A program made the translations under genes and the position numbers. The notes beneath the pieces were generated by a model that was not told the origin of the DNA, did no database searches, and saw only the letters and a program-made list of their open reading frames with translations. Shown here one piece after another: positions 1-6,116 of a stretch of 10,896 nucleotides of DNA. The stretch comes from Lachnospiraceae bacterium (GTDB lineage Bacteria; Bacillota; Clostridia; Lachnospirales; Lachnospiraceae), in contig DNLO01000012.1 in the NCBI GenBank assembly GCA_003488445.1, positions 1 to 10,896 on the forward strand, written 5' to 3'. Every line of letters begins with the position of its first letter. Position 1 is the stretch's first letter.

Positions 1-338
1 GCAGCATCCAAAGTGGCGACATAGGTGACCACATTGTTTTTTTCCGTCTGGAGAGACCCGATGATCTGCTGGACGCTCGCCATGCCCGATGCAAGAGATG
101 CCTTTGTCTCATCCGCCTTTTTTTTGGCAGCTTTAGATTCCTCTATCTGCCTTTTCAGATCATCGATATCTGATGAGGAGCTGTCCGACGAATCATCATC
201 GTCGTCGTCATCTGAGGACTCATCCGAAGACTTTTTTTCGGAAGCATATGCCCGCAGCGGCAATACAAATTGTGCCGTGCATAGAGCCATGCACAGCACA
301 AGGAGCAAAAACCTTTTTTCGGCAAAACGTCTCGTCAT
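1..338 (-). CDS. Exported coiled-coil protein after ftsX, probable EnvC/PcsB-like peptidoglycan hydrolase or activator (partial, N-terminus only)
   Basis: Only the first 112 codons are in the window; the gene continues past the left edge. The N-terminus is a signal peptide: basic start (MTRR, then EKR), a hydrophobic core at about residues 10-28, and a likely signal peptidase site after AYA at 30-32. Next comes an acidic, Ser-rich stretch (about 33-60) with seven consecutive Asp at 43-49. From about residue 57 a charged heptad-like region (DLKRQIEESKA and onward) looks like the start of a coiled coil. FtsEX partners (EnvC in proteobacteria, PcsB, CwlO or RipC in Gram-positives) are exported coiled-coil proteins that bind the FtsX outer loop and cut, or switch on cutting of, peptidoglycan. 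The role here is inferred from the architecture and from its place directly after ftsX. The ATG shares ATGA with the ftsX stop, implying translational coupling; the only Shine-Dalgarno-like element is a weak CAGGGT. The catalytic or activating C-terminal domain (M23, CHAP or NlpC/P60) cannot be seen. Confidence 0.8.
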   Translation of the reverse strand, partial: MTRRFAEKRFLLLVLCMALCTAQFVLPLRAYASEKKSSDESSDDDDDDDSSDSSSSDIDDLKRQIEESKAAKKKADETKASLASGMASVQQIIGSLQTEKNNVVTYVATLDA

Positions 339-1234
339 ACCCTGAGATGGCGGCGTACGGTAAGCCCGCTGCCCAGGAAGCCGATGCCGACACCCAGTAT
401 CAGAGCTATCGGGACGAGAGTATAAAATATCTGCTCTACCGGGAGAAATGCCAATATGGAGTTGAGCACTGCGAATTCCTGCATCACATATCCTATGGCT
501 TTATTGTAGATAAAGTAGATCACTATCAGCGGTATGGCGGCACCCACAAGCCCCAGTATCATACCTTCCAGCATGAACGGTGCCCTTACCACAAAATCCG
601 AGGCTCCTATCAGTTTCATTATGGCTATCTCTTCGCGCCTTACAGATATGCCTATGGCGACAGTATTGCTTATCAGGAAGATGGATACCGCAAACAGGAT
701 GAATATGATGGCAAGCGACACATAGCTTACGAGACTGTTGGCAGTGGCAAGGGTATTGGCCACGTTAGCCGATTTGTGTATCTCGCTGATACCATCCACA
801 GTCATCAGGTAGTCGACCAGCTGCTCCTGCATGGCTACATCGTTCAGATATATCTCGTAGTTGGCTGAGTCGGCCAGCGGATTGTCATCTCCGAATGTGT
901 CTGCATATTCACCCAGATAATCGTCTTTGAACTCATTCCAGGCCTCTTCTGCAGATACATAGACCACCTTGGAGACCTCTGCTCTCTGCCCTATATCCTG
1001 TCCTATCTGTACGATCCTCTCATCCGGTATGTCCGGCTCGAAGAAAACCGTGACAGCCACTCCCGACTCGACCTGATGGACTATATTCTGAAAATTGACC
1101 ATCACAGCGTAGAACAGACCGAACAAAAATATACAGGATCCGATGGTCGCTATCGTCGCAAGAGAAAAGATCTTGTTTCTGAATATCGATTTTATACCCT
1201 GCTTTAAGGTGAATCCCAGCGTACTAATCCTCAT
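335..1234 (-). CDS. ftsX: Cell division ABC transporter permease FtsX
   Basis: FtsX is the membrane subunit of the FtsEX complex, which uses ATP hydrolysis by FtsE to change the shape of an extracellular loop and so control peptidoglycan hydrolases at the septum or side wall. The 299-residue length is normal. Four membrane segments are visible at about 22-47, 171-195, 224-245 and 270-292, with the large extracellular domain at about 50-165 between the first two. The stretch NTVAIGISVRREEIAIMKLIGAS (in two pieces, 190-202 and 203-212) is the conserved cytoplasmic FtsX/MacB-type coupling motif. The protein ends in a basic tail (VRRHLRV). It starts at an ATG preceded by a good AGAGGAGAG ribosome site and overlaps the end of ftsE by 11 bases. 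Its own stop overlaps the next gene's start as ATGA. Isoleucine is mostly ATA (8 of the first 12). Confidence 0.96.
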   Translation of the reverse strand: MRISTLGFTLKQGIKSIFRNKIFSLATIATIGSCIFLFGLFYAVMVNFQNIVHQVESGVAVTVFFEPDIPDERIVQIGQDIGQRAEVSKVVYVSAEEAWNEFKDDYLGEYADTFGDDNPLADSANYEIYLNDVAMQEQLVDYLMTVDGISEIHKSANVANTLATANSLVSYVSLAIIFILFAVSIFLISNTVAIGISVRREEIAIMKLIGASDFVVRAPFMLEGMILGLVGAAIPLIVIYFIYNKAIGYVMQEFAVLNSILAFLPVEQIFYTLVPIALILGVGIGFLGSGLTVRRHLRV

Positions 1235-1910
1235 CTATATACTCTCCTCTTTCTTCATCGGCAAGGATCACTCCTTTTTTCATGGTAATGACACGCTTCT
1301 GCATAGCATTGACTATCTCACGGTTATGAGTAACCACCAGCACGGTAGTGCCGCGCCTGTTGATCTTCTCCAGAAGCTTCATGATCTCCCACGAATTCTT
1401 CGGATCCAGATTTCCCGTGGGCTCATCCGCCAAAAGTATCGGAGGCTTGTTGATTATTGCCCGTGCCACAGCCACCCTCTGCTGCTCTCCGCCGGAGAGC
1501 TCCTTGGGCTTGGAGCTGTACTTCTCGGCCAGCCCTACGGTCGAGAGCACCTGCGGTACATTCCTCTTTATCTCACGACCGGGCACAGATATGACCCTCT
1601 GCGCGAATGCCACATTCTCATATACATTTCTGTCCTTCAGCAGCCTGAAGTCCTGGAATACGCAGCCTATGTTCCTTCGGTATTTCGGTATACGGCTGTG
1701 TCTCAGCTTTGTTACATCCGTATTGTTTACGATTATCCGGCCCGATGTAGGCTTCAACTCTCTCAGCAGCAGCTTTATCAGCGTACTCTTTCCGCTGCCG
1801 GAGTCTCCCACTATGAAGACAAACTCCCCTGCATCTATGTTCAGGCTTATGCCGCTCAAGGCGGGAGATCCTGAACTGTATGTTTTTACTACATCCTCCA
1901 ATAAGATCAT
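1224..1910 (-). CDS. ftsE: Cell division ATP-binding protein FtsE
   Basis: This is the cytoplasmic ATPase of the FtsEX complex. All ABC motifs are present in order in the 228 residues: Walker A GDSGSGKST at 35-43, Q-loop Gln at 86 (VFQDFRLL), signature LSGGEQQRVAVARA at 138-151, Walker B ILLADEP at 158-164 followed by TGNLD, and the switch His at 195 (VVTHN). The GCVFQDFRLLKDRNVYENVAF region at 82-102 is typical of FtsE rather than of generic LolD-like ATPases. The start is the ATG at 1910, 11 bases after the stop of the preceding gene, with a weak GAGG ribosome site. The immediate downstream neighbour is ftsX with an 11-base overlap, so the two subunits are made together. Confidence 0.97.
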   Translation of the reverse strand: MILLEDVVKTYSSGSPALSGISLNIDAGEFVFIVGDSGSGKSTLIKLLLRELKPTSGRIIVNNTDVTKLRHSRIPKYRRNIGCVFQDFRLLKDRNVYENVAFAQRVISVPGREIKRNVPQVLSTVGLAEKYSSKPKELSGGEQQRVAVARAIINKPPILLADEPTGNLDPKNSWEIMKLLEKINRRGTTVLVVTHNREIVNAMQKRVITMKKGVILADEERGEYIDED

Positions 1911-1921
1911 ATTCTATACCT

Positions 1922-2584
1922 CTATCTGTATCTTCCAGCAACCCTCTTGAACAGCCTTCCCGAAAGCCTGGCCATGAATCCCTGTTTTACAGATCCATCC
2001 TCCCTGACCTTCAGCATTTCCGGCTGCAGCATGACGACCACTCTGGCATTCATGAACTTTTTCGCAGTACTGATAAAATCCACCCCTTCCTTACCTGTCA
2101 GCACTGCAAATACTACGTATGGTGTAACTGTATTGATGTCGTTCGTGACATCCTCGGCAGCAGAAATGTCTGCCGTTTCACATGTTCCCGCTATCTGCAG
2201 GGCACTCTCGAAGGTCCCCAGCAGGTTCTTGAGATCGGACATGTGCGCTGCCGTCTGAGTCAGAAGATATATTCTCCTTCTTTCTCTGGACAGTAAACGA
2301 AGCAGACCCTTTAGATAGAGATTTCTGTCAATCTCTCTGGCTCTGCCCTTCTCCTCAACGTTAGCTGCCTTGAAGATATCCGATGTGGCGATCATTGTTA
2401 CATCTGCCTCTTCTTCGATAAATGTCCTGTACTCCTCGGAATCAGAGGCCGCCAGCAGCTCGTCTTTCGTCAGGAAATAGACTACCGACGGTGAATTGTA
2501 GGATAGGTACTCCCTCGTCAGATGCAGTGCTTCCCTGACTGAATGATCCTTTATGCTAATCCCCAATATATCGTATGTCTTCAT
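1922..2584 (-). CDS. Degenerate WecG/TagA/CpsF-family glycosyltransferase homologue, probably catalytically inactive
   Basis: The 220-residue protein aligns by eye along its whole length with the WecG/TagA/CpsF family, which transfers N-acetylmannosaminyl or related sugars to lipid-linked acceptors at the cytoplasmic membrane face. Matching landmarks are the start YDILGISIKDHSVREAL, the 'TxNxE' region (FLTKDELLAAS, 38-48), the 'adv..pDG' region (ADVTMIATSDIF, 60-71), RRRIYLLT at 102-109 for the usual K(V/I)(Y/F)LLG strand, and a basic C-terminal appendage (ARLSGRLFKRVAGRYR). The residues usually invariant in active members look lost: the Asp-Gly of 'PDG' reads Thr-Ser, the 'PKQE' loop reads TGKEG, and the 'GVGG' strand reads MLQPE. 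The frame is intact, so this is a divergent protein rather than a broken gene. The ATG at 2584 is chosen because a possible GTG at 2599 abuts the -10 box. The gene is the first of the ftsEX transcription unit. Assignment to the family is by remembered motifs and is moderately sure; inactivity is inference. Confidence 0.68.
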   Translation of the reverse strand: MKTYDILGISIKDHSVREALHLTREYLSYNSPSVVYFLTKDELLAASDSEEYRTFIEEEADVTMIATSDIFKAANVEEKGRAREIDRNLYLKGLLRLLSRERRRIYLLTQTAAHMSDLKNLLGTFESALQIAGTCETADISAAEDVTNDINTVTPYVVFAVLTGKEGVDFISTAKKFMNARVVVMLQPEMLKVREDGSVKQGFMARLSGRLFKRVAGRYR

Positions 2585-2599
2585 AACACCATAACGCAC

Positions 2600-2608
2600 A
2601 TTATAGCA
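2600..2608 (-). promoter_or_regulatory. Extended -10 promoter for the TagA-like/ftsEX unit
   Basis: The minus strand reads TGC-TATAAT, a perfect -10 hexamer with the TGn extension. No good -35 box lies 16-18 bases upstream, which is common for extended -10 promoters. Transcription would begin near 2593, leaving only about 9 untranslated bases before the ATG at 2584 and no Shine-Dalgarno sequence. The promoter lies just downstream of the terminator of the preceding unit. Confidence 0.6.
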
Positions 2609-2640
2609 TAATACTTTTATCTATGCATTTCTTTCTTGGC

Positions 2641-2675
2641 AAAAAACAGGACTCCGAAAACGGAGTCCTGTTTTT
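2641..2675 (-). terminator. Rho-independent terminator, near-symmetric (potentially bidirectional)
   Basis: A perfect 10-base-pair stem CAGGACTCCG (2647-2656) / CGGAGTCCTG (2661-2670) encloses an AAAA loop and is flanked by six A at 2641-2646 and five T at 2671-2675. Read on the minus strand it gives a GC-rich hairpin followed by a run of six T, ending the glycosyltransferase/yjfB-like unit about 17 bases after the last stop codon. The flanks also allow function on the plus strand. Confidence 0.92.
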
Positions 2676-2691
2676 CTTCAGATATCATACC

Positions 2692-2904
2692 TCAGCAGGA
2701 TATGTCGATATTCCCTCCGACTGCCGGATTAACGGAATTCTCCATCATCTTGATCATGGCTGCTCCCATGGCATCCTGATTGTCCAGTGTCTTTGACAGC
2801 ATCGCCGTACCTACGGCATTGCTTGTCTTGGCAGCTGACATTGCGGATGCTACGCTGCGTATGGTACCTGTCGGATCGGCCATTGAGCCTATTGCTCCTA
2901 TCAT
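2692..2904 (-). CDS. YjfB-like putative motility protein (small protein)
   Basis: This 70-residue protein ends in NPAVGGNIDISC, matching the C-terminal 'NP.lG.NIDI.v' signature I know from the YjfB family of short putative motility proteins of Bacillota. The body is an alanine/methionine/serine-rich amphipathic helix-like region (about 15-55) without a signal peptide or membrane segment. Its molecular function is not established; the family name rests on motility-linked genomic context. Translation starts at an ATG preceded by a strong AAAGGAGGG ribosome site 6-7 bases away, suggesting good expression. It follows the GT39-like gene by only 30 bases and is followed by a strong terminator, so it is the last gene of a two-gene unit. 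No other flagellar gene is in the window. Four of its six isoleucines use ATA. Confidence 0.75.
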   Translation of the reverse strand: MIGAIGSMADPTGTIRSVASAMSAAKTSNAVGTAMLSKTLDNQDAMGAAMIKMMENSVNPAVGGNIDISC

Positions 2905-2934
2905 GCGATCCCTCCTTTCAAGCCACCTGCAGTT

Positions 2935-4296
2935 TCACTGCATAGCGTATGCTTTAAATGTATATCGGTCAAAACTGTACGTTCCTAAATACTTCAGATC
3001 GATTTTTTCTTCCGGATGCACTTCACCGGCACTTTTTGAATTTTCGTTGACGAGCAGATACCGGTCGCCCTTCACGCTGTCTATATCATCAAGGGTATAT
3101 GCCGTAAGCCAGGGTGCATAATAGACCAGACACACCTGTATCTCCGGGAAATCCTCGCAGATGACATATCCGTCATCTGCATCGGTGGAATCTATAAACT
3201 CTTCAAATGCCGACGTATCTGTATACTCTTCGTCGTGCTGTCTGCTGTAGACCAGGATGAGCGTTATGATAACGAGCCATGTCAGCACCGCATAGATGCC
3301 GATCCGTGCGAAAGAAGGCATTCTGTCGAAAGGAATATCCGACACAGCGATCGCCGTGCCGAGCCACATGATACCGATGGCGGGCATCAGATACCTGGAG
3401 GAAAAGAACGTCGATCCCGTCACTGCCATGACCCCGTAGGACATGACGGTCTCAAGGGCAAATATGGAGATATAATACGCAGCTATACTGTCTTTATCGG
3501 CCAGAGCTGCAACAAACAGTAAAGCCACCGCTGCCAGGAGCAGTGCAGACCATACCGTATAATGTGTAACGAACGGATATCTGAGACTGCTCAAAAAATT
3601 CGCAGCCGAGGGTGCGGAAGCCGAAAAATAGGAAGTGGCTGCTCCGAGCTGGAATATGGTGAGTATCCCGCAGGGGATATACAGTGCTATGCATAGTACC
3701 GCCGGCTTTACCCAGGTAAGGATCTGCTTCCTTCGGACAAAGAAGACCAGCAGCATCAGCCAGATATACACCTCAGTGATAAGGGCATACTGATGCGTAT
3801 ATGCTCCTAGGACCGTGCAGATCACAAGACATGGGAGTGATCCCCGGATATCCTTCATATAGCACATTGCAAATATGGCAGAAGCAGACGCAAAGAAAAG
3901 CGCCCAGCTGTACATTCTTATCTCCACGCCGTGCTCCAGCATATAGGGCATCGACGTGACCAGCAGGATATAGATCCCCGCCACACCCGGCGAAGCGGCT
4001 TTGGAAAGGAATGATGATGACACCAGCATCAGCAGGACCATAGGCAGCACCGAGAACAGCTTCAGACTCACCGGGGAGTATCCGAATATACGGGTAAAGC
4101 ACCAGGCCGCCACGTTATAGAACGGCGGCAGAGTATCACTTGCGGTACGGCTTATCATCTCACGGAATCCGCATCGGATGATAGAAGCGGAAAAAGCTTC
4201 ATCCAGCCATAGATTGTTGTTGAACACCAGGCTCACATAGACCGCTGTGCACAGCACCGTGAGTATGTAGGGCATCCATTTCCACGTTATCTTCAT
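2935..4296 (-). CDS. GT-C fold membrane glycosyltransferase, GT39/ArnT-like
   Basis: This 453-residue polytopic membrane protein has the marks of the lipid-phosphate-sugar-dependent GT-C superfamily (GT39 protein mannosyltransferases, ArnT and relatives). After the first membrane segment (about 9-26) comes NNNLWLDEAFS with Asp32-Glu33, the usual catalytic/metal acidic pair of the first outer loop. Then follow DTLPPFYN (54-61), equivalent to the 'PPLYY' motif, and EIRMYSW (125-131), equivalent to 'ExRxYS'. Many further hydrophobic segments continue to about residue 350. The last 100 residues form an acidic soluble tail (from DEEYTDTSAFEEF on), presumably extracellular. The donor is likely a polyprenyl-phosphate sugar; the acceptor (protein, lipid or wall polymer) cannot be told. 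The ATG at 4296 has only a weak GAGG about 13 bases upstream. It is the first gene of a unit with the YjfB-like protein, divergent from the plus-strand gene at 4354. Confidence 0.8.
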   Translation of the reverse strand: MKITWKWMPYILTVLCTAVYVSLVFNNNLWLDEAFSASIIRCGFREMISRTASDTLPPFYNVAAWCFTRIFGYSPVSLKLFSVLPMVLLMLVSSSFLSKAASPGVAGIYILLVTSMPYMLEHGVEIRMYSWALFFASASAIFAMCYMKDIRGSLPCLVICTVLGAYTHQYALITEVYIWLMLLVFFVRRKQILTWVKPAVLCIALYIPCGILTIFQLGAATSYFSASAPSAANFLSSLRYPFVTHYTVWSALLLAAVALLFVAALADKDSIAAYYISIFALETVMSYGVMAVTGSTFFSSRYLMPAIGIMWLGTAIAVSDIPFDRMPSFARIGIYAVLTWLVIITLILVYSRQHDEEYTDTSAFEEFIDSTDADDGYVICEDFPEIQVCLVYYAPWLTAYTLDDIDSVKGDRYLLVNENSKSAGEVHPEEKIDLKYLGTYSFDRYTFKAYAMQ

Positions 4297-4353
4297 GGTG
4301 ATAAGTATACCTCAGCATTTGCATTATATACAATGTGGGTATAGAATTATGCT
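4297..4353. promoter_or_regulatory. Divergent promoter region
   Basis: The 57 bases separate two divergent genes. For the minus-strand glycosyltransferase there is a perfect TATAAT at 4323-4328 (read on the minus strand) with no convincing -35; transcription would start near 4316. For the plus strand, TAGAAT at 4342-4347 lies 17 bases from TTGCAT at 4319-4324, a modest -35. The two core promoters interleave, so they may compete for polymerase. The predicted plus-strand start (about 4354) coincides with the ATG of that gene, so its mRNA may be leaderless. Confidence 0.5.
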
Positions 4354-4854
4354 ATGTATGCTGTGGATTGGGAAAATCTAAGAGATGTCACCGAAAAGTG
4401 CATGGGAGATTCTCCTTTTATGAGGCACTCTCTGTATGCGCTGCATTTTCTGGTCGAGAACACTCATGTTCCGATAGAGATCGGCGACGTCTATACTACC
4501 ACCGATCCCGAGAGTCTTTCGTCGGGTCTCTTCCAGAAGCTTGTCGGCAAAGATATGACCTACTATCTCGGCATCGTCGATCTGCGCGAGGGACTGAAGG
4601 CCATAGCCAAGGGCTTTGCCGGAGATGACTTCGAGGATGACTGGTGCTTTATCTCCGATGCCTCAGGAGAGCTGATCAACCGTATCAACGGGGAGTATGT
4701 GATCACCGAGGCTAAGGAGGGAAAAGAGATCTCGCTCGAGCCCCAGCTTTTCCTGGAGGAGGAAGAGGCTCGTTCAAGGATAAGCTTTAAAGAGATCTGT
4801 CATATTCCCATATCTCTGGGCGGGTGTGAAGCCGAGATCATCTTTATTATCTGA
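4354..4854 (+). CDS. Hypothetical acidic cytoplasmic protein
   Basis: This is the only plus-strand gene in the window. I do not recognise the 166-residue product. It has no signal peptide or membrane segment and is acidic, with clusters such as GDDFEDDW (about 90-97) and FLEEEEARSR (about 132-141). Alternating hydrophobic and charged stretches (YYLGIVDLREGLKAIAKGF, CFISDASGELINRI) suggest a compact alpha/beta fold. Codon structure is clearly coding-like, but isoleucine is mainly ATC (11 of 17; ATA 4) where ftsX prefers ATA. No Shine-Dalgarno sequence precedes the ATG, and an in-frame TAG at 4342-4344 bars an upstream extension, so the start is the ATG at 4354 unless an internal Met (residue 17) is used. 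The 3' end overlaps convergent folC by 55 bases, and a terminator for it sits inside folC at 4900-4930. A real gene is likely; function is unknown. Confidence 0.75.
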   Translation: MYAVDWENLRDVTEKCMGDSPFMRHSLYALHFLVENTHVPIEIGDVYTTTDPESLSSGLFQKLVGKDMTYYLGIVDLREGLKAIAKGFAGDDFEDDWCFISDASGELINRINGEYVITEAKEGKEISLEPQLFLEEEEARSRISFKEICHIPISLGGCEAEIIFII

Positions 4855-6116
4855 TCTCTCACCGGTCCCACCAGATACAGGCTTCCGCATATGATATCCG
4901 CCACGGCGTCCTGCCGTGGCTTTTTTATTTCATTTATGACGTCTTCGACCCGTTCTGCCGTTCTTACGACGAGCTCCGGCCTGACCGACAATATCTCCTC
5001 TTTCAGCTCTTCCGCCTTCAGGCTTCTCGGATTGGGAACTTCCACGGCGATGGCGGATGCTGCATAGGGAAGCAGCACCTCCAGCATCTCCCTGTACTGC
5101 TTGTCCTTCAGGATGCCCATACAGAGACGGACTTTTTTTACGCCGAAATATCTCTCGAGGCATGTCGCCAGCGCTTCTGCTCCGTCCGTATTATGCGCTC
5201 CGTCGGCTATGATGAGCGGAGAGGTGCTGAGTATCTCGAATCTTCCCGGCCACACAGTCCGCGCTATTCCGTCTGACACCGTCTCGTCCGAGATCCTGTC
5301 AAACCGCTCCCTCAGGATATCCGATGCCTGGATAGCGAGGGCCGCATTGTCTGCCTCATATAATCCCGCCATGCATATGGAATACTCTTTCCCGCACAGG
5401 CTGAAGCACTGGCCCTTCTCCAAAGATGCCGCTCCGGCCTCCGGTCTTTCCGCTATATGGAGCTTTGCCCCTTTTGCGGAGCATTCATCGCGAAACACCC
5501 TCATGACGCTGTCCCCTGCCGGCCATACGATCACCCTTCCTCCGGGCTTGATGATCGCCGCCTTTTCTGCAGCAATGGCCTCCAGCGTATTTCCCAGATA
5601 CTGCATGTGATCATAGCCTATCCGGGTTATCACGGAGAGCTCCGACCGCTCTATCACATTGGTGGCATCGAGCCTGCCACCGAGCCCCACCTCCAGTATC
5701 ACGATGTCCGTGCCTTTATCACGGAAATAACAGAGTGCCATGGCAAGTACCAGCTCAAATTCAGTCGGATGACCGACACCCTCTTCTGACATCCTGTCTG
5801 CCTGCTCCTTAACCATGGATGCGTAGCGAGCGGTATCCTCCGGTGATATCTCTTCATCTCCTATCCTGATCCTCTCAGAGAACCGGAAAAGCTCGGGGGA
5901 CGTGTAGAAACCGACTCTGTAGCCTCCGGTCTGCAGGATGGACAAAAGATATGCGGCCACACTGCCCTTTCCGTTCGTGCCCGCAATATGTATGATCCGC
6001 ATATCCTTCTGGGGATCACCCAAAAGAGACATCAGATTCCGGATATTATCAAGACCGAGCTTTGAGCCAAAAGCCGCGGTATCCCTTATATATTTCAGAG
6101 ATTCTTCATATGTCAC
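4800..6116 (-). CDS. folC: Bifunctional folylpolyglutamate synthase / dihydrofolate synthase
   Basis: FolC adds glutamate to dihydropteroate and/or to reduced folates with ATP, trapping and activating folate in the cytoplasm. The 438 residues show the Mur-ligase-type plan: P-loop GTNGKGSV at 46-53, LEVGLGGRLDATN at 141-153, GYDHMQYLG at 167-175 with the EK of AAEKAAI at 184-185, WPGRFE at 289-294, DGAHN at 305-309 and GSLYLVGPVR at 411-420. Length is normal, with about 18 residues after the last motif. The start is a GTG at 6116 (sequence MTYEESLKYI, typical of the family), preceded by CAGGAG and overlapping the folT stop as GTGA. Whether both activities are present cannot be told from motifs alone. 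It is the last gene of the pyrC-folC operon. Its 3' end overlaps the convergent gene at 4354 by 55 bases, and codons for residues about 399-407 also form that gene's terminator hairpin. No terminator for folC itself was found. Confidence 0.93.
   Translation of the reverse strand: MTYEESLKYIRDTAAFGSKLGLDNIRNLMSLLGDPQKDMRIIHIAGTNGKGSVAAYLLSILQTGGYRVGFYTSPELFRFSERIRIGDEEISPEDTARYASMVKEQADRMSEEGVGHPTEFELVLAMALCYFRDKGTDIVILEVGLGGRLDATNVIERSELSVITRIGYDHMQYLGNTLEAIAAEKAAIIKPGGRVIVWPAGDSVMRVFRDECSAKGAKLHIAERPEAGAASLEKGQCFSLCGKEYSICMAGLYEADNAALAIQASDILRERFDRISDETVSDGIARTVWPGRFEILSTSPLIIADGAHNTDGAEALATCLERYFGVKKVRLCMGILKDKQYREMLEVLLPYAASAIAVEVPNPRSLKAEELKEEILSVRPELVVRTAERVEDVINEIKKPRQDAVADIICGSLYLVGPVRDQIIKMISASHPPRDMGI
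4900..4930 (+). terminator. Rho-independent terminator of the plus-strand gene, inside the folC coding sequence
   Basis: A perfect 8-base-pair stem GCCACGGC (4900-4907) / GCCGTGGC (4913-4920) with a 5-base loop is followed directly by six T (4921-4926), then ATTT. It is oriented for plus-strand transcription, 46 bases after the stop of the hypothetical gene. On the minus strand the same bases encode the KKPRQDAVAD segment of FolC, so they do two jobs. In the folC sense direction the A run precedes the hairpin and no T run follows, so it should not stop folC transcription. Confidence 0.8.

Noticed and set aside
173..868. Long plus-strand open frame opposite ftsX (231 codons)
   Set aside because: It is antisense to a clearly recognised ftsX and has a Tyr/His/Gln-rich composition typical of a shadow frame, with no family resemblance.
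2585..2599. GTG at 2599 as the start of the TagA-like gene
   Set aside because: It would lie immediately beside the -10 hexamer, upstream of the predicted transcription start, and lacks a ribosome site. The ATG at 2584 gives the family-typical N-terminus.
4335..4628. Overlapping open frame starting at 4335 in a different frame from the hypothetical gene
   Set aside because: It is Cys/Arg/Ser-rich and overlaps the better coding frame starting at 4354, which has balanced composition and normal third-base use.
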